A stretch of DNA of 64,000 bases, taken from Bacteroides sp. (GTDB taxonomy: Bacteria; Bacteroidota; Bacteroidia; Bacteroidales; Muribaculaceae). Location: NCBI GenBank assembly GCA_014801535.1, contig JAAVEA010000027.1, forward strand, positions 1 to 64,000. The letters run 5' to 3'. Position numbers and translations under genes: made by a program. The notes under the pieces were generated by a model, which saw only the letters and a program-made list of their open reading frames with translations, did not search any database and had not been told where the DNA came from. Positions 18,391 through 26,500 of this stretch are shown here, in pieces (position 1 is the stretch's first letter; the number at the start of each line of letters is the position of its first letter).

Positions 18391-18412
18391 ATGCGTGTTT
18401 CCCATTTATGTG

Positions 18413-18580
18413 GCGGAAGCCTCTATGGGGCGGGAGCCTCCGAGCTTCCGCAAACTTCAATCCGGCTCGAAGCCGGGTTGAAGTTTAATTTTTCACCGTC
18501 TGTTTTTAACCTAAAAAGAGCATCGAGCTCTTCTTAGGTTAGCGGAAGCTCGGAGGCTCCCGCCCCATAGAGGCTTCCGC
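18413..18580. repeat. Palindromic element with perfect 39-bp terminal inverted repeats
   Basis: Left arm 18413-18451 and right arm 18542-18580 are exact reverse complements over 39 bp; each arm itself begins GCGGAAGC and ends GCTTCCGC. The 90-bp centre holds two further stem-loops: ACTTCAA-CCGGCT pairing with AGCCGG-TTGAAGT (about 18452-18486), and AACCTAA/TTAGGTT with an inner AAGAGC/GCTCTT (about 18508-18541). It carries no coding sequence and looks like a MITE or other non-autonomous element. Confidence 0.85.
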
Positions 18581-18597
18581 AAGAGGCTTTGTCAAAA

Positions 18598-18645
18598 TGA
18601 ACTGCACCCCAAAAGTTTTGTGTTCAACTTTTGGGGTGCAGTTCA
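18598..18645. repeat. 48-bp palindrome resembling two abutted IS3-family ends
   Basis: Arms TGAACTGCACCCCAAAAGTT (18598-18617) and its exact complement (18626-18645) with an 8-base loop. The arm sequence, with outer TG...CA, resembles terminal inverted repeats of IS3/IS150-group elements, so this may be a collapsed element. On the minus strand it is followed by TTTTG and could also end the tyrA transcript. Confidence 0.7.
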
Positions 18646-18674
18646 ATTACGACATAGTCTCATGATGCTGAAAT

Positions 18675-19451
18675 CTATTTCAGATTTCCTCTCACCCTCT
18701 CAAGATAAGCTTTCATGCGGTCGGAATCGCGATGATCAACTATATCACGGAGCTCGGCAAGCTGTGTGCGTATCTTCTCAAGCTGTTCGGAAGTGTTGGG
18801 ATTGAAAAGAATTTCTGATAAGAGATAGTCATCCTCACCCATCAATCCTCGGGCTATCGACATATGACGCTTGAAGGTGGTTCCGGGAGCATCCTGATGT
18901 TTCATCACTCCCGCAAAAACCAATGTAGAGGCAAATGGAATTGAGAGGGAATAAGCTATGGTGGTGTCGTGTTCCTCAAAAGTGTATTCCTCAATGTGAA
19001 GATGAAGACGGCTGTAAAGATCACGGAAAAACACTTTTCCCAAATAGTCTCCTTCCTTTATGATAATGGCGTTCTCCTCGCTCAGATTTGACAGACTGGC
19101 GAATGTCGGGCCAAACATAGGATGTGTCGATACAAAAGGGTGTCCGGCATTAGCATAAAACTCCGGTAAACCGGTTTTGACCGATGCTATGTCGCTGAGT
19201 ATCGTTGTGGGAGGGAGATAAGGAAGAACAGCCTTGAACGCCTGCAACGTATATTTCACCGTCGCAGCATTTATCACCAATTCAGGCGCGAAGTCCCGCA
19301 CCTCCTCACCGAGTTCTGTGAAACGGCGGGCATTATATGTGAAACGCAGACGTTTTGGGTCGTAGTCATATATGGCCACATCATGATCAAAAGAAAGGAG
19401 ATCGCAGAAGAACGACCCCATCTTTCCGGCACCCAATATAAGTATTCTCAT
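18675..19451 (-). CDS. tyrA: Prephenate dehydrogenase
   Basis: A 258-residue NAD(P)-dependent enzyme converting prephenate to 4-hydroxyphenylpyruvate for tyrosine. The Rossmann motif 'ILGAGKMGSFFCDLL' is at the N-terminus; 'STHPMFGPTF' (residues about 105-115) is a typical prephenate-binding segment. It is short for the family and lacks an ACT domain, as is common in Bacteroidetes. It starts 10 bp after the DAHP synthase-chorismate mutase gene, which makes its substrate, so both are one operon. Confidence 0.9.
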   Translation of the reverse strand: MRILILGAGKMGSFFCDLLSFDHDVAIYDYDPKRLRFTYNARRFTELGEEVRDFAPELVINAATVKYTLQAFKAVLPYLPPTTILSDIASVKTGLPEFYANAGHPFVSTHPMFGPTFASLSNLSEENAIIIKEGDYLGKVFFRDLYSRLHLHIEEYTFEEHDTTIAYSLSIPFASTLVFAGVMKHQDAPGTTFKRHMSIARGLMGEDDYLLSEILFNPNTSEQLEKIRTQLAELRDIVDHRDSDRMKAYLERVRGNLK

Positions 19452-19461
19452 ACCTTATCTG

Positions 19462-20550
19462 TTACTTCTTAAAGACTTCTATCTGCTGACGCACCGATTC
19501 CTCGTGAATTGCGGCATAGACACGGCGAATAAATTCATCGCTCATCTCCATCTCCCGCGCAAGATCCTCGCGGCTTTTCATCATGTCGCTATAGCGTGCG
19601 CCCTGCACAACTTTCATTCCATGTTCTTTCTTGTACAGACCGATCTCACGGCAGATTCTCATTCTCTTTCCGAGCATATCCACAAGATCATTGTCGATAC
19701 GGTCGATCTCCTGACGAAGCAATGTCAGCGACTCAGTGCTATCGGGCTTGGCTCCATTGCGCGGAACCAGAGAATTTACGATCAGGTTAAGCACCTCGGG
19801 AGTGATCTGCTGAGACGCGTCGCTCCAAGCCTCGTCCGGATTGCAATGGCTCTCGATGATGAGTCCGTCAAAACCCATGTCATAAGCCTGCTGCGACAGG
19901 GGCGCGATAAGCTCACGCTTTCCTCCGATATGGCTCGGGTCGCAGATAATAGGTATCTCAGGCATACGACGTCCCAATTCTATAGGGATATGCCACTGAG
20001 GCATGTTGCGGTAAAGATGCTTTCCGTATGCTGAAAAGCCACGGTGAATGGCACCCACCCGCGTCACACCCGCGTTCCGGATGCGCTGAATGGCACCGAT
20101 CCATAGTTCGAGATCCGGATTGACCGGATTCTTCACAAGCACAGGCACATCTTTTCCGCTCTCTGCGAGAGTATCGGCTATCTCCTGCATCGCAAACGGG
20201 TTGGCGGCAGTGCGCGCTCCTATCCAGAGAAGGTCAACCCCCGCATCAAGGGCAGCCTTGACATGAGCTTTGGTCGCGACTTCGGTGGAGACATACATTC
20301 CCGTCTCCTCTTTAACTCTCTTCAGCCAGGGGAGGCCTTTTTCCCCCACACCCTCGAAGCCTCCGGGTTTGGTGCGTGGTTTCCAGATTCCGGCACGGAA
20401 CACCTTGGCTCCGAAAGAAGCAAGCTGACGAGCCGTGTCGAGCACCTGCTCCTCAGTCTCGGCACTGCACGGGCCGCATATTATAAGTGGTTTCTTAGGG
20501 TCGAGGCCCGGTAAGAATTCTGTAGTAAACTTGTTATTGGTACTAACCAT
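19462..20550 (-). CDS. Bifunctional DAHP synthase / chorismate mutase
   Basis: A 362-residue fusion. Residues about 1-265 are a type I-beta DAHP synthase (KDO8P-synthase-like): 'IICGPCSAE', 'FRAGIWKPRTKPGGFEG', 'ICDPSHIGGKR' carry phosphoenolpyruvate, erythrose-4-phosphate and metal-binding residues. Residues about 277-362 are an AroQ chorismate mutase ('LRQEIDRIDNDLVDMLGKRMRI'). It catalyses the first step of the shikimate pathway and the chorismate to prephenate step. In related I-beta fusions the mutase domain also mediates feedback control. A dedicated promoter lies just upstream, separating it from the aminotransferase/pheA unit. Confidence 0.93.
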   Translation of the reverse strand: MVSTNNKFTTEFLPGLDPKKPLIICGPCSAETEEQVLDTARQLASFGAKVFRAGIWKPRTKPGGFEGVGEKGLPWLKRVKEETGMYVSTEVATKAHVKAALDAGVDLLWIGARTAANPFAMQEIADTLAESGKDVPVLVKNPVNPDLELWIGAIQRIRNAGVTRVGAIHRGFSAYGKHLYRNMPQWHIPIELGRRMPEIPIICDPSHIGGKRELIAPLSQQAYDMGFDGLIIESHCNPDEAWSDASQQITPEVLNLIVNSLVPRNGAKPDSTESLTLLRQEIDRIDNDLVDMLGKRMRICREIGLYKKEHGMKVVQGARYSDMMKSREDLAREMEMSDEFIRRVYAAIHEESVRQQIEVFKK

Positions 20551-20573
20551 ATATTGAACTCTTTATTTAATCT

Positions 20574-20682
20574 TAAGTAAGTGTTCAAAATTAATTTATA
20601 CTCTATGCGCCTCAAAGAAACCGCAGATGGTATAAAAGATGAAAATAACACTTACTATCGTTTAATTTTGAATACTTACTTA
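20574..20682. repeat. Inverted repeat carrying promoter -7 boxes
   Basis: Arms of 21 bp, TAAGTAAGTGTTCAAAATTAA at 20574-20594 and its complement with one mismatch at 20662-20682. Each arm contains TAATTTTG, a -7 consensus match, pointing outward from the other arm on opposite strands: the left one serves aroF-type transcription, the right one would read toward the aminotransferase 3' end. Confidence 0.7.
20586..20616 (-). promoter_or_regulatory. Promoter of the DAHP synthase-tyrA operon
   Basis: On the minus strand TTTG (20616-20613), 19 bp, TAATTTTG (20593-20586). Start of transcription is expected near 20579, about 29 bases before the ATG. Confidence 0.75.
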
Positions 20683-21891
20683 GAGTGTGTTTTTTATTCT
20701 CTCGAGGGCACGGCGGAGATTATGTTCTGTAGCACACAACGAGATGCGTATGTAGCGCTCACCTCCGCTGCCGAAAATGAAACCGGGAGTCACGAAGACT
20801 CTGCAATCGTAAAGAAGCCTGTCGGCAAGTGATTCAGAAGATTTTTCTTCATCCGGGATGCGTCCCCAGAGGAAAAGTCCACGTTGCGACTTGTCGAAAC
20901 TGCATCCCAACGTATCCATTATCTCTTCGGCAACCGCCCTGCGCTCAGCATATACGGCATTGAGCCGCGTATACCATTCTTCACCCATTGAGAGAGCCTT
21001 CGACGCCGCCAGCATCACAGGCCTGAACTGTCCGGAATCTATGTTTGACTTCACCCTCAGAATCCAGCTTACGAACTCCGCATTCGACGCAAGCATCGCA
21101 ACTCGCCATCCGGCCATATTATGGCTCTTGGAGAGGGAATTCATTTCGATACACACTTCCCGCGCACCCTCCACACTGAGAATGCTCAGTGGGTTTGTGC
21201 CCTCCGGTTTGAGTATGAATGAATAGGGATTGTCGTTAACTATCACTATACCGTGGCGACGTCCGAATTCCACAGCACGCTCGAATAGCTCGCGTGTGGC
21301 CGGTGCCCCCGTAGGCATATTGGGATAGTTAAGCCACATAATCTTCACTCTCCCAGCCTTCACTTCGGGCAACTGCTCCAAAGCATCGAAATCCGGCTGC
21401 CATCCTCTATCGGGAAGGAGATCGTAAGAAATAAGATTTGCACCGGCAAGACGGCTCACGGAACTGTAAGTCGGATAGCCCGGATTGGGCACCAACACAC
21501 TGTCACCCGGATTTACAAAAGCCATCGTGGCATGCATTATCCCCTCTTTCGATCCTATCAGCGGAAGAATCTCCCGTGAAGGGTCGAGGGCGACACCATA
21601 ATATCGCTTATACCAACCGGCGAAAGCCTCGCGAAGCTCCGGAATTCCGGTATACGACTGGTAGCTGTGGTTCTTCGGATCACGCGCTGCATGACATAAT
21701 TCCTCTATCACTTCTTCGGCCGGAGGCAGATCGGGGCCTCCGATTCCAAGAGAAATTACGTCGAGACCACGCGCATTCATCTCTGCCACTTCCCTAAGCT
21801 TACGTGAGAAATAATATTCCTCCACGCTCTTCACCCTGTCGGCAGGGGATATTGAGCGACACTCAATGTTTGAAGTCTTTACATTCGACAT
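20680..21891 (-). CDS. Class I/II PLP-dependent aminotransferase
   Basis: A 403-residue aminotransferase of fold type I. Visible are 'NPGYPTYSSVSRLAGA', 'NYPNMPTGAPAT', 'VNDNPYSF' (Asp/Tyr that contact PLP) and the PLP lysine in 'NSLSKSHNMAGWRVAM'. Placed between pheA and DAHP synthase, it very likely transaminates phenylpyruvate and hydroxyphenylpyruvate or prephenate; LL-diaminopimelate-type or aspartate specificity cannot be excluded. The ATG at 21891 is chosen over upstream TTG/GTG codons. It overlaps the end of pheA by 29 bp, implying translational coupling. Confidence 0.85.
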   Translation of the reverse strand: MSNVKTSNIECRSISPADRVKSVEEYYFSRKLREVAEMNARGLDVISLGIGGPDLPPAEEVIEELCHAARDPKNHSYQSYTGIPELREAFAGWYKRYYGVALDPSREILPLIGSKEGIMHATMAFVNPGDSVLVPNPGYPTYSSVSRLAGANLISYDLLPDRGWQPDFDALEQLPEVKAGRVKIMWLNYPNMPTGAPATRELFERAVEFGRRHGIVIVNDNPYSFILKPEGTNPLSILSVEGAREVCIEMNSLSKSHNMAGWRVAMLASNAEFVSWILRVKSNIDSGQFRPVMLAASKALSMGEEWYTRLNAVYAERRAVAEEIMDTLGCSFDKSQRGLFLWGRIPDEEKSSESLADRLLYDCRVFVTPGFIFGSGGERYIRISLCATEHNLRRALERIKNTL

Positions 21892-22729
21892 ATTCACCAA
21901 GTATTTTAAGATCGTTTAGAAGAGGTCTTACAGCATCTATACCCTGACGGTAACGCACATATGAGTCGAACGTCAGATCAACATAGAAACGGTATTCCCA
22001 TTCTCTCCCGATTATCGGTAACGACTGTATTTTGGAAAGGTTAAGGTCGTAGAAAGAAAAGATAGTGAGCACCTTCGAGAGCGCTCCCTGCGTGTGAGGG
22101 AGGGTGAAAACAATAGAGGCCTTGTCGAGCTGCTCTTCCCGCGGCTTGAGATCGGAGGCGGTAAGAGCGTCGGCCACGATCAGGAAACGCGTGAAATTCC
22201 GTTTGTTGGTCTCAATCCCCTTCTCGAGAATCTCAAGACCGTAAAGACCGGCGGCATATTCACCGCACACAGCTGCATGACCTTTCATCCCGGTGGCCGC
22301 GATGTCGCGTGCAGCGCCTGCCGTGTCGAATTTCTCCACCATTCTCAGGTTAGGGTGACGACGGAGGTATTGCTCACATTGCATCAGAGCCATCGGATGC
22401 GAATTAACCTCGGTCAATTCCTCCAGTTTCTCTCCGGGGAGGGCGCAAAGCACATGCGAGATACGCATCTTCTCCTCACCCACAACCTGCAGATTGCTCT
22501 GGCGGAGCAACTCATGGTTCTGGAGCAGAGATCCGGCGATAGTGTTCTCGATCGCCACTATCCCCAAGAGAGAGGCATCGGTTTCCATGCGCTCGAAAAG
22601 CTCATGGAAGGTGTCGCATTCCACGGTCTCAACCTCCAATCCTGCCTTGCTGAAATAGGAGTTGGCCGCCGCATCATGAAAACAGCCGCGAATCCCCTGT
22701 ATAATCACACGTAATGGTAATTGACTCAT
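21863..22729 (-). CDS. pheA: Prephenate dehydratase
   Basis: A 288-residue enzyme converting prephenate to phenylpyruvate. The dehydratase domain (residues about 7-185) includes 'IVAIENTIAGSLLQNHELL' and the catalytic 'KRNFTRFLIV' (TRF motif). The C-terminal ACT domain (about 205-280, 'IVFTLPHTQGALSKVLTIFSFYDLNLSKIQSLP') should bind phenylalanine for feedback inhibition. It heads a two-gene unit with the aminotransferase. Confidence 0.93.
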   Translation of the reverse strand: MSQLPLRVIIQGIRGCFHDAAANSYFSKAGLEVETVECDTFHELFERMETDASLLGIVAIENTIAGSLLQNHELLRQSNLQVVGEEKMRISHVLCALPGEKLEELTEVNSHPMALMQCEQYLRRHPNLRMVEKFDTAGAARDIAATGMKGHAAVCGEYAAGLYGLEILEKGIETNKRNFTRFLIVADALTASDLKPREEQLDKASIVFTLPHTQGALSKVLTIFSFYDLNLSKIQSLPIIGREWEYRFYVDLTFDSYVRYRQGIDAVRPLLNDLKILGEYVECKDFKH

Positions 22730-22735
22730 CTCTTT

Positions 22736-22765
22736 CTTACCTTATCTAATCTTACCTTATCTAAT
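22736..22765. repeat. 15-bp tandem duplication upstream of pheA
   Basis: CTTACCTTATCTAAT occurs twice without a gap (22736-22750, 22751-22765), between ychF and pheA in the presumed pheA leader. A related CATACCTTATCTG lies at the tyrA start. Confidence 0.7.
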
Positions 22766-22785
22766 CATGACCTGTCTGAGTTTTC

Positions 22786-23889
22786 TCAGACATTGAAACG
22801 GAAATGCATAATGTCACCATCCTGCACCACATATTCCTTACCTTCTACACCCATCTTGCCGGCTTCCTTAACAGCCGACTCTGAACCCAAGGCAACGTAA
22901 TCATCATATTTTATCACCTCCGCACGTATGAATCCTTTCTCGAAATCGGTGTGAATAATACCGGCTGCCTGAGGAGCCTTTGTGCCGCGAAGGAAAGTCC
23001 AGGCCCTCACCTCATCGGGGCCGGCAGTGAAGTAGGTCTGAAGATCGAGAAGCGAATACGCTGCACGGATAAGGCGGTTCACACCCGACTCCTGAAGGCC
23101 TATCTCCTCAAGGAACTCCTGACGTTCCTCATAGGTGTCAAGTTCGGCTATCTCGCTTTCGGTTTTTGCAGCTACTATAAGAAGATCGGCATTCTCTTTT
23201 TCAATCGCCTTTCTCACCGCCTCCACATATCTGTTTCCGTCGACGGCCGAGGCATCATCCACATTGCATACATAGAGCACCGGCTTATTGGTGAGCAGGA
23301 AAAGTTCACGTGCGAACTTCTCCTCTTCCTTACCCTCGATCTTCACCGAGCGTGCAGCCTCTCCTCTTTCCAGAGCCTCCTTATATGCCTTGAGCACCTC
23401 AAGCTGCATCTTCGCGCTCTTGTCGCCTCCGGCCTTGGCGGCTTTCTCTGTCTTTGCCAGACGCGCCTCCACGGTTTCAAGATCCTTGAGCTGTAGCTCA
23501 TAGTTTATCACCTCCATATCGCGCACCGGATCTACCGTAGTGTCGACATGCGTGATATTGTCGTCGTCGAAACAGCGCAACACATGAAGAATCGCATCTG
23601 TCTCCCTGATGTTGGCAAGGAATTTATTACCGAGTCCCTCACCCTTGGAGGCCCCTTTCACCAGACCGGCGATATCCACAATCTCAACCGTGGCGGGCAC
23701 CGTGGATTTGGGGTTGCACATCTCCACGAGTTTCGTGAGCCTGTCGTCGGGCACTGAAATCACCCCCACATTGGGCTCTATTGTGCAGAACGGAAAATTC
23801 GCACTCTGTGCCTTTGCGTTGCTCAGACAATTGAAAAGTGTGGACTTCCCGACATTAGGCAAGCCCACTATACCACATTTTAATGACAT
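22786..23889 (-). CDS. ychF: Redox-regulated ATPase/GTPase YchF (Obg-like)
   Basis: A 367-residue Obg-family P-loop NTPase, the full family length. '[15 protein letters not shown]' is the P loop, '[20 protein letters not shown]' switch II with the family hallmark, and residues about 285-365 form the TGS domain ('[28 protein letters not shown]'). YchF associates with ribosomes and prefers ATP. The ATG at 23889 is used rather than an upstream codon 25 residues earlier because homology begins with 'MSLKCGIVG' and the promoter lies close upstream. Confidence 0.95.
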   Translation of the reverse strand: MSLKCGIVGLPNVGKSTLFNCLSNAKAQSANFPFCTIEPNVGVISVPDDRLTKLVEMCNPKSTVPATVEIVDIAGLVKGASKGEGLGNKFLANIRETDAILHVLRCFDDDNITHVDTTVDPVRDMEVINYELQLKDLETVEARLAKTEKAAKAGGDKSAKMQLEVLKAYKEALERGEAARSVKIEGKEEEKFARELFLLTNKPVLYVCNVDDASAVDGNRYVEAVRKAIEKENADLLIVAAKTESEIAELDTYEERQEFLEEIGLQESGVNRLIRAAYSLLDLQTYFTAGPDEVRAWTFLRGTKAPQAAGIIHTDFEKGFIRAEVIKYDDYVALGSESAVKEAGKMGVEGKEYVVQDGDIMHFRFNV

Positions 23890-23961
23890 ATCTGTTTCCT
23901 TTTTTGTATTCCCGTGGGCATGACCCGCAATATTGCACATTGCCACAACCAACCGGGTTTG

Positions 23962-23993
23962 CAAAATTAAGTATAAATTCTATAATATCCAAA
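23962..23993 (-). promoter_or_regulatory. ychF promoter
   Basis: On the minus strand TTTG (23993-23990), a 20-bp spacer, TAATTTTG (23969-23962): a full consensus match. Leader of about 65 bases to the ATG at 23889. Confidence 0.8.
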
Positions 23994-24020
23994 GAGATTC
24001 TTTAATATATATAAATAAGG

Positions 24021-24064
24021 TATAAAAATAGAGGAAGAATTATTATCCTTCCTCTATTTTTATA
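24021..24064 (-). terminator. Terminator of the small lipoprotein gene
   Basis: A 17-bp stem TATAAAAATAGAGGAAG (24021-24037) with its complement (24048-24064). U-rich on both strands; it lies about 30 bp past the lipoprotein stop and also shields the ychF promoter. Confidence 0.85.
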
Positions 24065-24093
24065 CATTTATTATACAATATCCTATTCTATGC

Positions 24094-24561
24094 CTACATC
24101 CACGGAGCACCGTTGATACGGTCGTAAACATAAGTGACAACCCGTCCGTTCTCCCGCCATTGCAGCCACAGGGTGTTGGCTCCATGTGTAAACCAATAGT
24201 TCATCGTAGTGGGACGGCCGTTGCCATACTGGAGGTTTATCTGATAATCGCTTGTGCCGCTGTTGGAATACTGGCAGTCATAGTATGTATCCTCTATATA
24301 ACGCCGTCCGTTATCCCAGAAATAATACAGTCCGCGGCCACGTCCGTTAAAATATAGATAATTCTTATCGTAGCCCACTACATCCACACTGTTGGCCTGC
24401 ACAAGCTCCCAATAGCCGTTAAGATCGCCGTCATAGAACCCGTCGTTCCAGCCCGGACCGTCATACCAATAATCATCTGTATCGCAAGATGTGAAGAGAA
24501 CCGACATTCCGAGAACCATCGTCAGCCCCATCAATACTCTAAGTAATTTCTTTCTTTTCAT
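24094..24561 (-). CDS. Small Tyr/Gly-rich lipoprotein of unknown function
   Basis: A 155-residue protein with signal peptide and lipobox LFTSC (Cys26). The mature part is rich in Tyr, Gly, Asp and Trp ('YWYDGPGWNDGFYDGDLNGYW') and ends in beta-strand-like segments ('NTLWLQWRENGRVVTYVYDR'), reminiscent of lipocalin-like small lipoproteins. No function is assigned. It is a single-gene unit bounded by a strong terminator. Confidence 0.65.
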   Translation of the reverse strand: MKRKKLLRVLMGLTMVLGMSVLFTSCDTDDYWYDGPGWNDGFYDGDLNGYWELVQANSVDVVGYDKNYLYFNGRGRGLYYFWDNGRRYIEDTYYDCQYSNSGTSDYQINLQYGNGRPTTMNYWFTHGANTLWLQWRENGRVVTYVYDRINGAPWM

Positions 24562-24632
24562 AATCCTTCTTTTAAATTTCCCGTAATCATGGCCGACTAT
24601 ACGTCCACCAATCCTATGTCTGTTGTCTGTCC

Positions 24633-25133
24633 TTAGAAATCAGTGAAACAATAAGGAAGCAGCGAAGCGATGGAGGGGAAAATATAACAACGCTTGCGTC
24701 CGTAAAGAATCACCTCCACCGGTGTCTTGCCGATAGTCTCATACTCAAGAAGAGCCTGCCGGCATGCACCGCATGGCGAGATCGGCGAATCCTGAAAATA
24801 TTCCTCATAGTCGAGACCCTGGGGCTTGTGCAATTCTGTCCATGCAGCTATTGCGATTTTTCTGAATGCCACTCCGGGAGCAATCGATCCGGCCTGATAG
24901 CACGCACTTCTCTCAGCACACATGCTCGAAGGGGAAGCGGCGTTCTCCTGATTGGCTCCAGATACCACCCTTCCATCGGCCAATAGGATAGCGGCCCCGA
25001 CATGAAAACGGGAATATGGTGCCAGGGAATTTCGGGTCATCTCCTTCGCACGTTCTACCAACTCTCTATCGGAAGGGGCAAGCTCTTCAAAGCTGCATTC
25101 CCTTATAATTGTCGTGACGGTCAACTCTTTCAT
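24633..25133 (-). CDS. cdd: Cytidine deaminase
   Basis: A 166-residue homotetrameric-type cytidine deaminase for pyrimidine salvage. 'VSGANQENAASPSSMCAERSA' carries the zinc Cys and catalytic Glu (MCAE), and 'SPCGACRQAL' the other two zinc cysteines. The first 25 residues extend beyond the usual start, but the ATG at 25133 lies well downstream of a clear promoter. Its promoter overlaps the divergent one of the LysM glucosaminidase. Confidence 0.93.
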   Translation of the reverse strand: MKELTVTTIIRECSFEELAPSDRELVERAKEMTRNSLAPYSRFHVGAAILLADGRVVSGANQENAASPSSMCAERSACYQAGSIAPGVAFRKIAIAAWTELHKPQGLDYEEYFQDSPISPCGACRQALLEYETIGKTPVEVILYGRKRCYIFPSIASLLPYCFTDF

Positions 25134-25182
25134 ATCTTTTAAAACATTTTTCCAAGCTTTTGTTCATCAAACCACCCTGAAT

Positions 25183-25213
25183 TTTGACAACAAATTTAAT
25201 TGTATTATCTTTG
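25183..25213 (+). promoter_or_regulatory. Promoter of the glucosaminidase gene
   Basis: TTTG (25183-25186), 19 bp, TATCTTTG (25206-25213). Transcription should begin near 25220, which fixes the ATG at 25241. Confidence 0.8.
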
Positions 25214-25221
25214 CCGTCAAA
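25191..25221 (-). promoter_or_regulatory. cdd promoter, interlocked with the divergent promoter
   Basis: On the minus strand TTTG (25221-25218), 19 bp, TAAATTTG (25198-25191). Nearly the whole element overlaps the plus-strand promoter at 25183-25213. Confidence 0.75.
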
Positions 25222-25240
25222 ATCTATTTTTAGAACGAAT

Positions 25241-26161
25241 ATGAATTTTACTTTCAGATATCATTCATACACTCGGCGCATCATACTCATACTAACCTTA
25301 CTTGCAACCTCAGCCGGCACAATCATATATGCCGCAACCGACCATTACCAGGCATATATCGACCGATATGCCGAGATTGCCGTAGCCGAACAGCGCGCCC
25401 ACGGCATCCCGGCCTCCATCACGCTTGCCCAGGGACTTCTTGAAAGCGCCGCCGGACGGTCTTCACTCGCCACAAAAGGGAACAACCATTTCGGCATAAA
25501 ATGTCATTCCACATGGAGAGGCGACACATTGCTACGCAACGATGACGCGGCCAACGAATGTTTTCGCGTATACTCATCGGCTGCCGAAAGCTATGCCGAT
25601 CACTCACGCTTTCTGCTTGGCAAACGCTATCGGCCGCTTTTCGATTTCGACATAACCGACTATACATCATGGGCACACGGACTGAAGAGATGCGGCTATG
25701 CCACCGACCCCAATTATGCCAGCCGTCTTATAGCCATCATCGAGCGCTATAACCTCTATCTTTACGATTCTGCCGAGGGAAGACGGCACACCGAAGACAT
25801 TGCCGACATGATACACAATGTGTTGCGATCCTCCCATAAAGTAAAGAAGAGCCGCGGACTGCATTATGTAGTGGCTTTCCCGGGCGATACATACGCCACA
25901 ATCGCAAAAGAATTCGGGCTCAACGTGAAAAAACTTTTAGCGATCAACGACGTGACCAAAGATTCGGAAATAAAGGCATGGCAGGAGGTTTACCTTGTCG
26001 AGAAGCTCGATGTGCCGCCGGAGGGGATAAAATCGGCAACCATCGGCGACGACGAATCGATCCACTCAATAGCACAGCGATTCGGAATGAGACTGAAGAC
26101 GATTCTCGAACTCAATCCCAAAGCCAAGGACCGTCCCGGCACACGCCTGAAGCTGCAATAG
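25241..26161 (+). CDS. N-acetylglucosaminidase (GH73/FlgJ-like) with two LysM domains
   Basis: A 306-residue secreted peptidoglycan hydrolase. N-terminal signal/anchor (about residues 9-30), a glucosaminidase domain at about 35-175 with 'IPASITLAQGLLESAAGRS' (catalytic Glu in LESA), 'NNHFGIKCH' and 'YADHSRFL', then two C-terminal LysM modules at about 203-250 and 260-306. It should cut glycan strands between GlcNAc and MurNAc during wall remodelling. The start at 25241 follows from the promoter position. Monocistronic. Confidence 0.9.
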   Translation: MNFTFRYHSYTRRIILILTLLATSAGTIIYAATDHYQAYIDRYAEIAVAEQRAHGIPASITLAQGLLESAAGRSSLATKGNNHFGIKCHSTWRGDTLLRNDDAANECFRVYSSAAESYADHSRFLLGKRYRPLFDFDITDYTSWAHGLKRCGYATDPNYASRLIAIIERYNLYLYDSAEGRRHTEDIADMIHNVLRSSHKVKKSRGLHYVVAFPGDTYATIAKEFGLNVKKLLAINDVTKDSEIKAWQEVYLVEKLDVPPEGIKSATIGDDESIHSIAQRFGMRLKTILELNPKAKDRPGTRLKLQ

Positions 26162-26210
26162 GAAGCCTTACGGCTCCATATCTCCGGAGCAATTTAATTT
26201 CAAATAATAT

Positions 26211-26241
26211 TTTGCTATTTCCCTGAAAATAGCTAACTTTG
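26211..26241 (+). promoter_or_regulatory. Promoter upstream of tRNA-Arg
   Basis: TTTG (26211-26214), 19 bp, TAACTTTG (26234-26241). A second -7-like box, TATCTTTG, lies at 26277-26284, so two starts are possible. Confidence 0.65.
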
Positions 26242-26334
26242 CGGTTGCAAAACACGTATTCCGGCGGAGATTTAATTATCTTTGCCCTTTTACTAACGCT
26301 AATCAATTGGATTTCAATTCAGTAGATAAAGCGC

Positions 26335-26406
26335 GCCTCTGTAGTTCAACGGATAGAATAGAAGTTTCCTAAACTTTAGATAGGGGTTCGATTCCCCTCG
26401 GAGGTA
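26335..26406 (+). tRNA. tRNA-Arg(CCU)
   Basis: A 72-nt tRNA. Acceptor GCCTCTG pairs with CGGAGGT including two wobble pairs, D arm TAGTTCAACGGATAGAATA, anticodon loop TTCCTAA (anticodon CCT, reads AGG), T arm GGGGTTCGATTCCCC. No encoded CCA. Confidence 0.95.
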
Positions 26407-26438
26407 CCGATTCTTAATGGAATTTTTTACTATTCAAG

Positions 26439-26466
26439 GAAAAATCCTCACAGATTTTTCTATTTT
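26439..26466 (+). terminator. Terminator after tRNA-Arg
   Basis: GAAAAATC (26439-26446) and GATTTTTC (26453-26460) form the stem, followed by TATTTT. Confidence 0.7.
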
Positions 26467-26500
26467 ATGAGTTTTTAGGAGTAGAAAAAATTTTTTAACA

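Noticed and set aside
23890-23964. 25-residue N-terminal extension of YchF
   Set aside because: It is not part of the family sequence and begins at the promoter -7 box.
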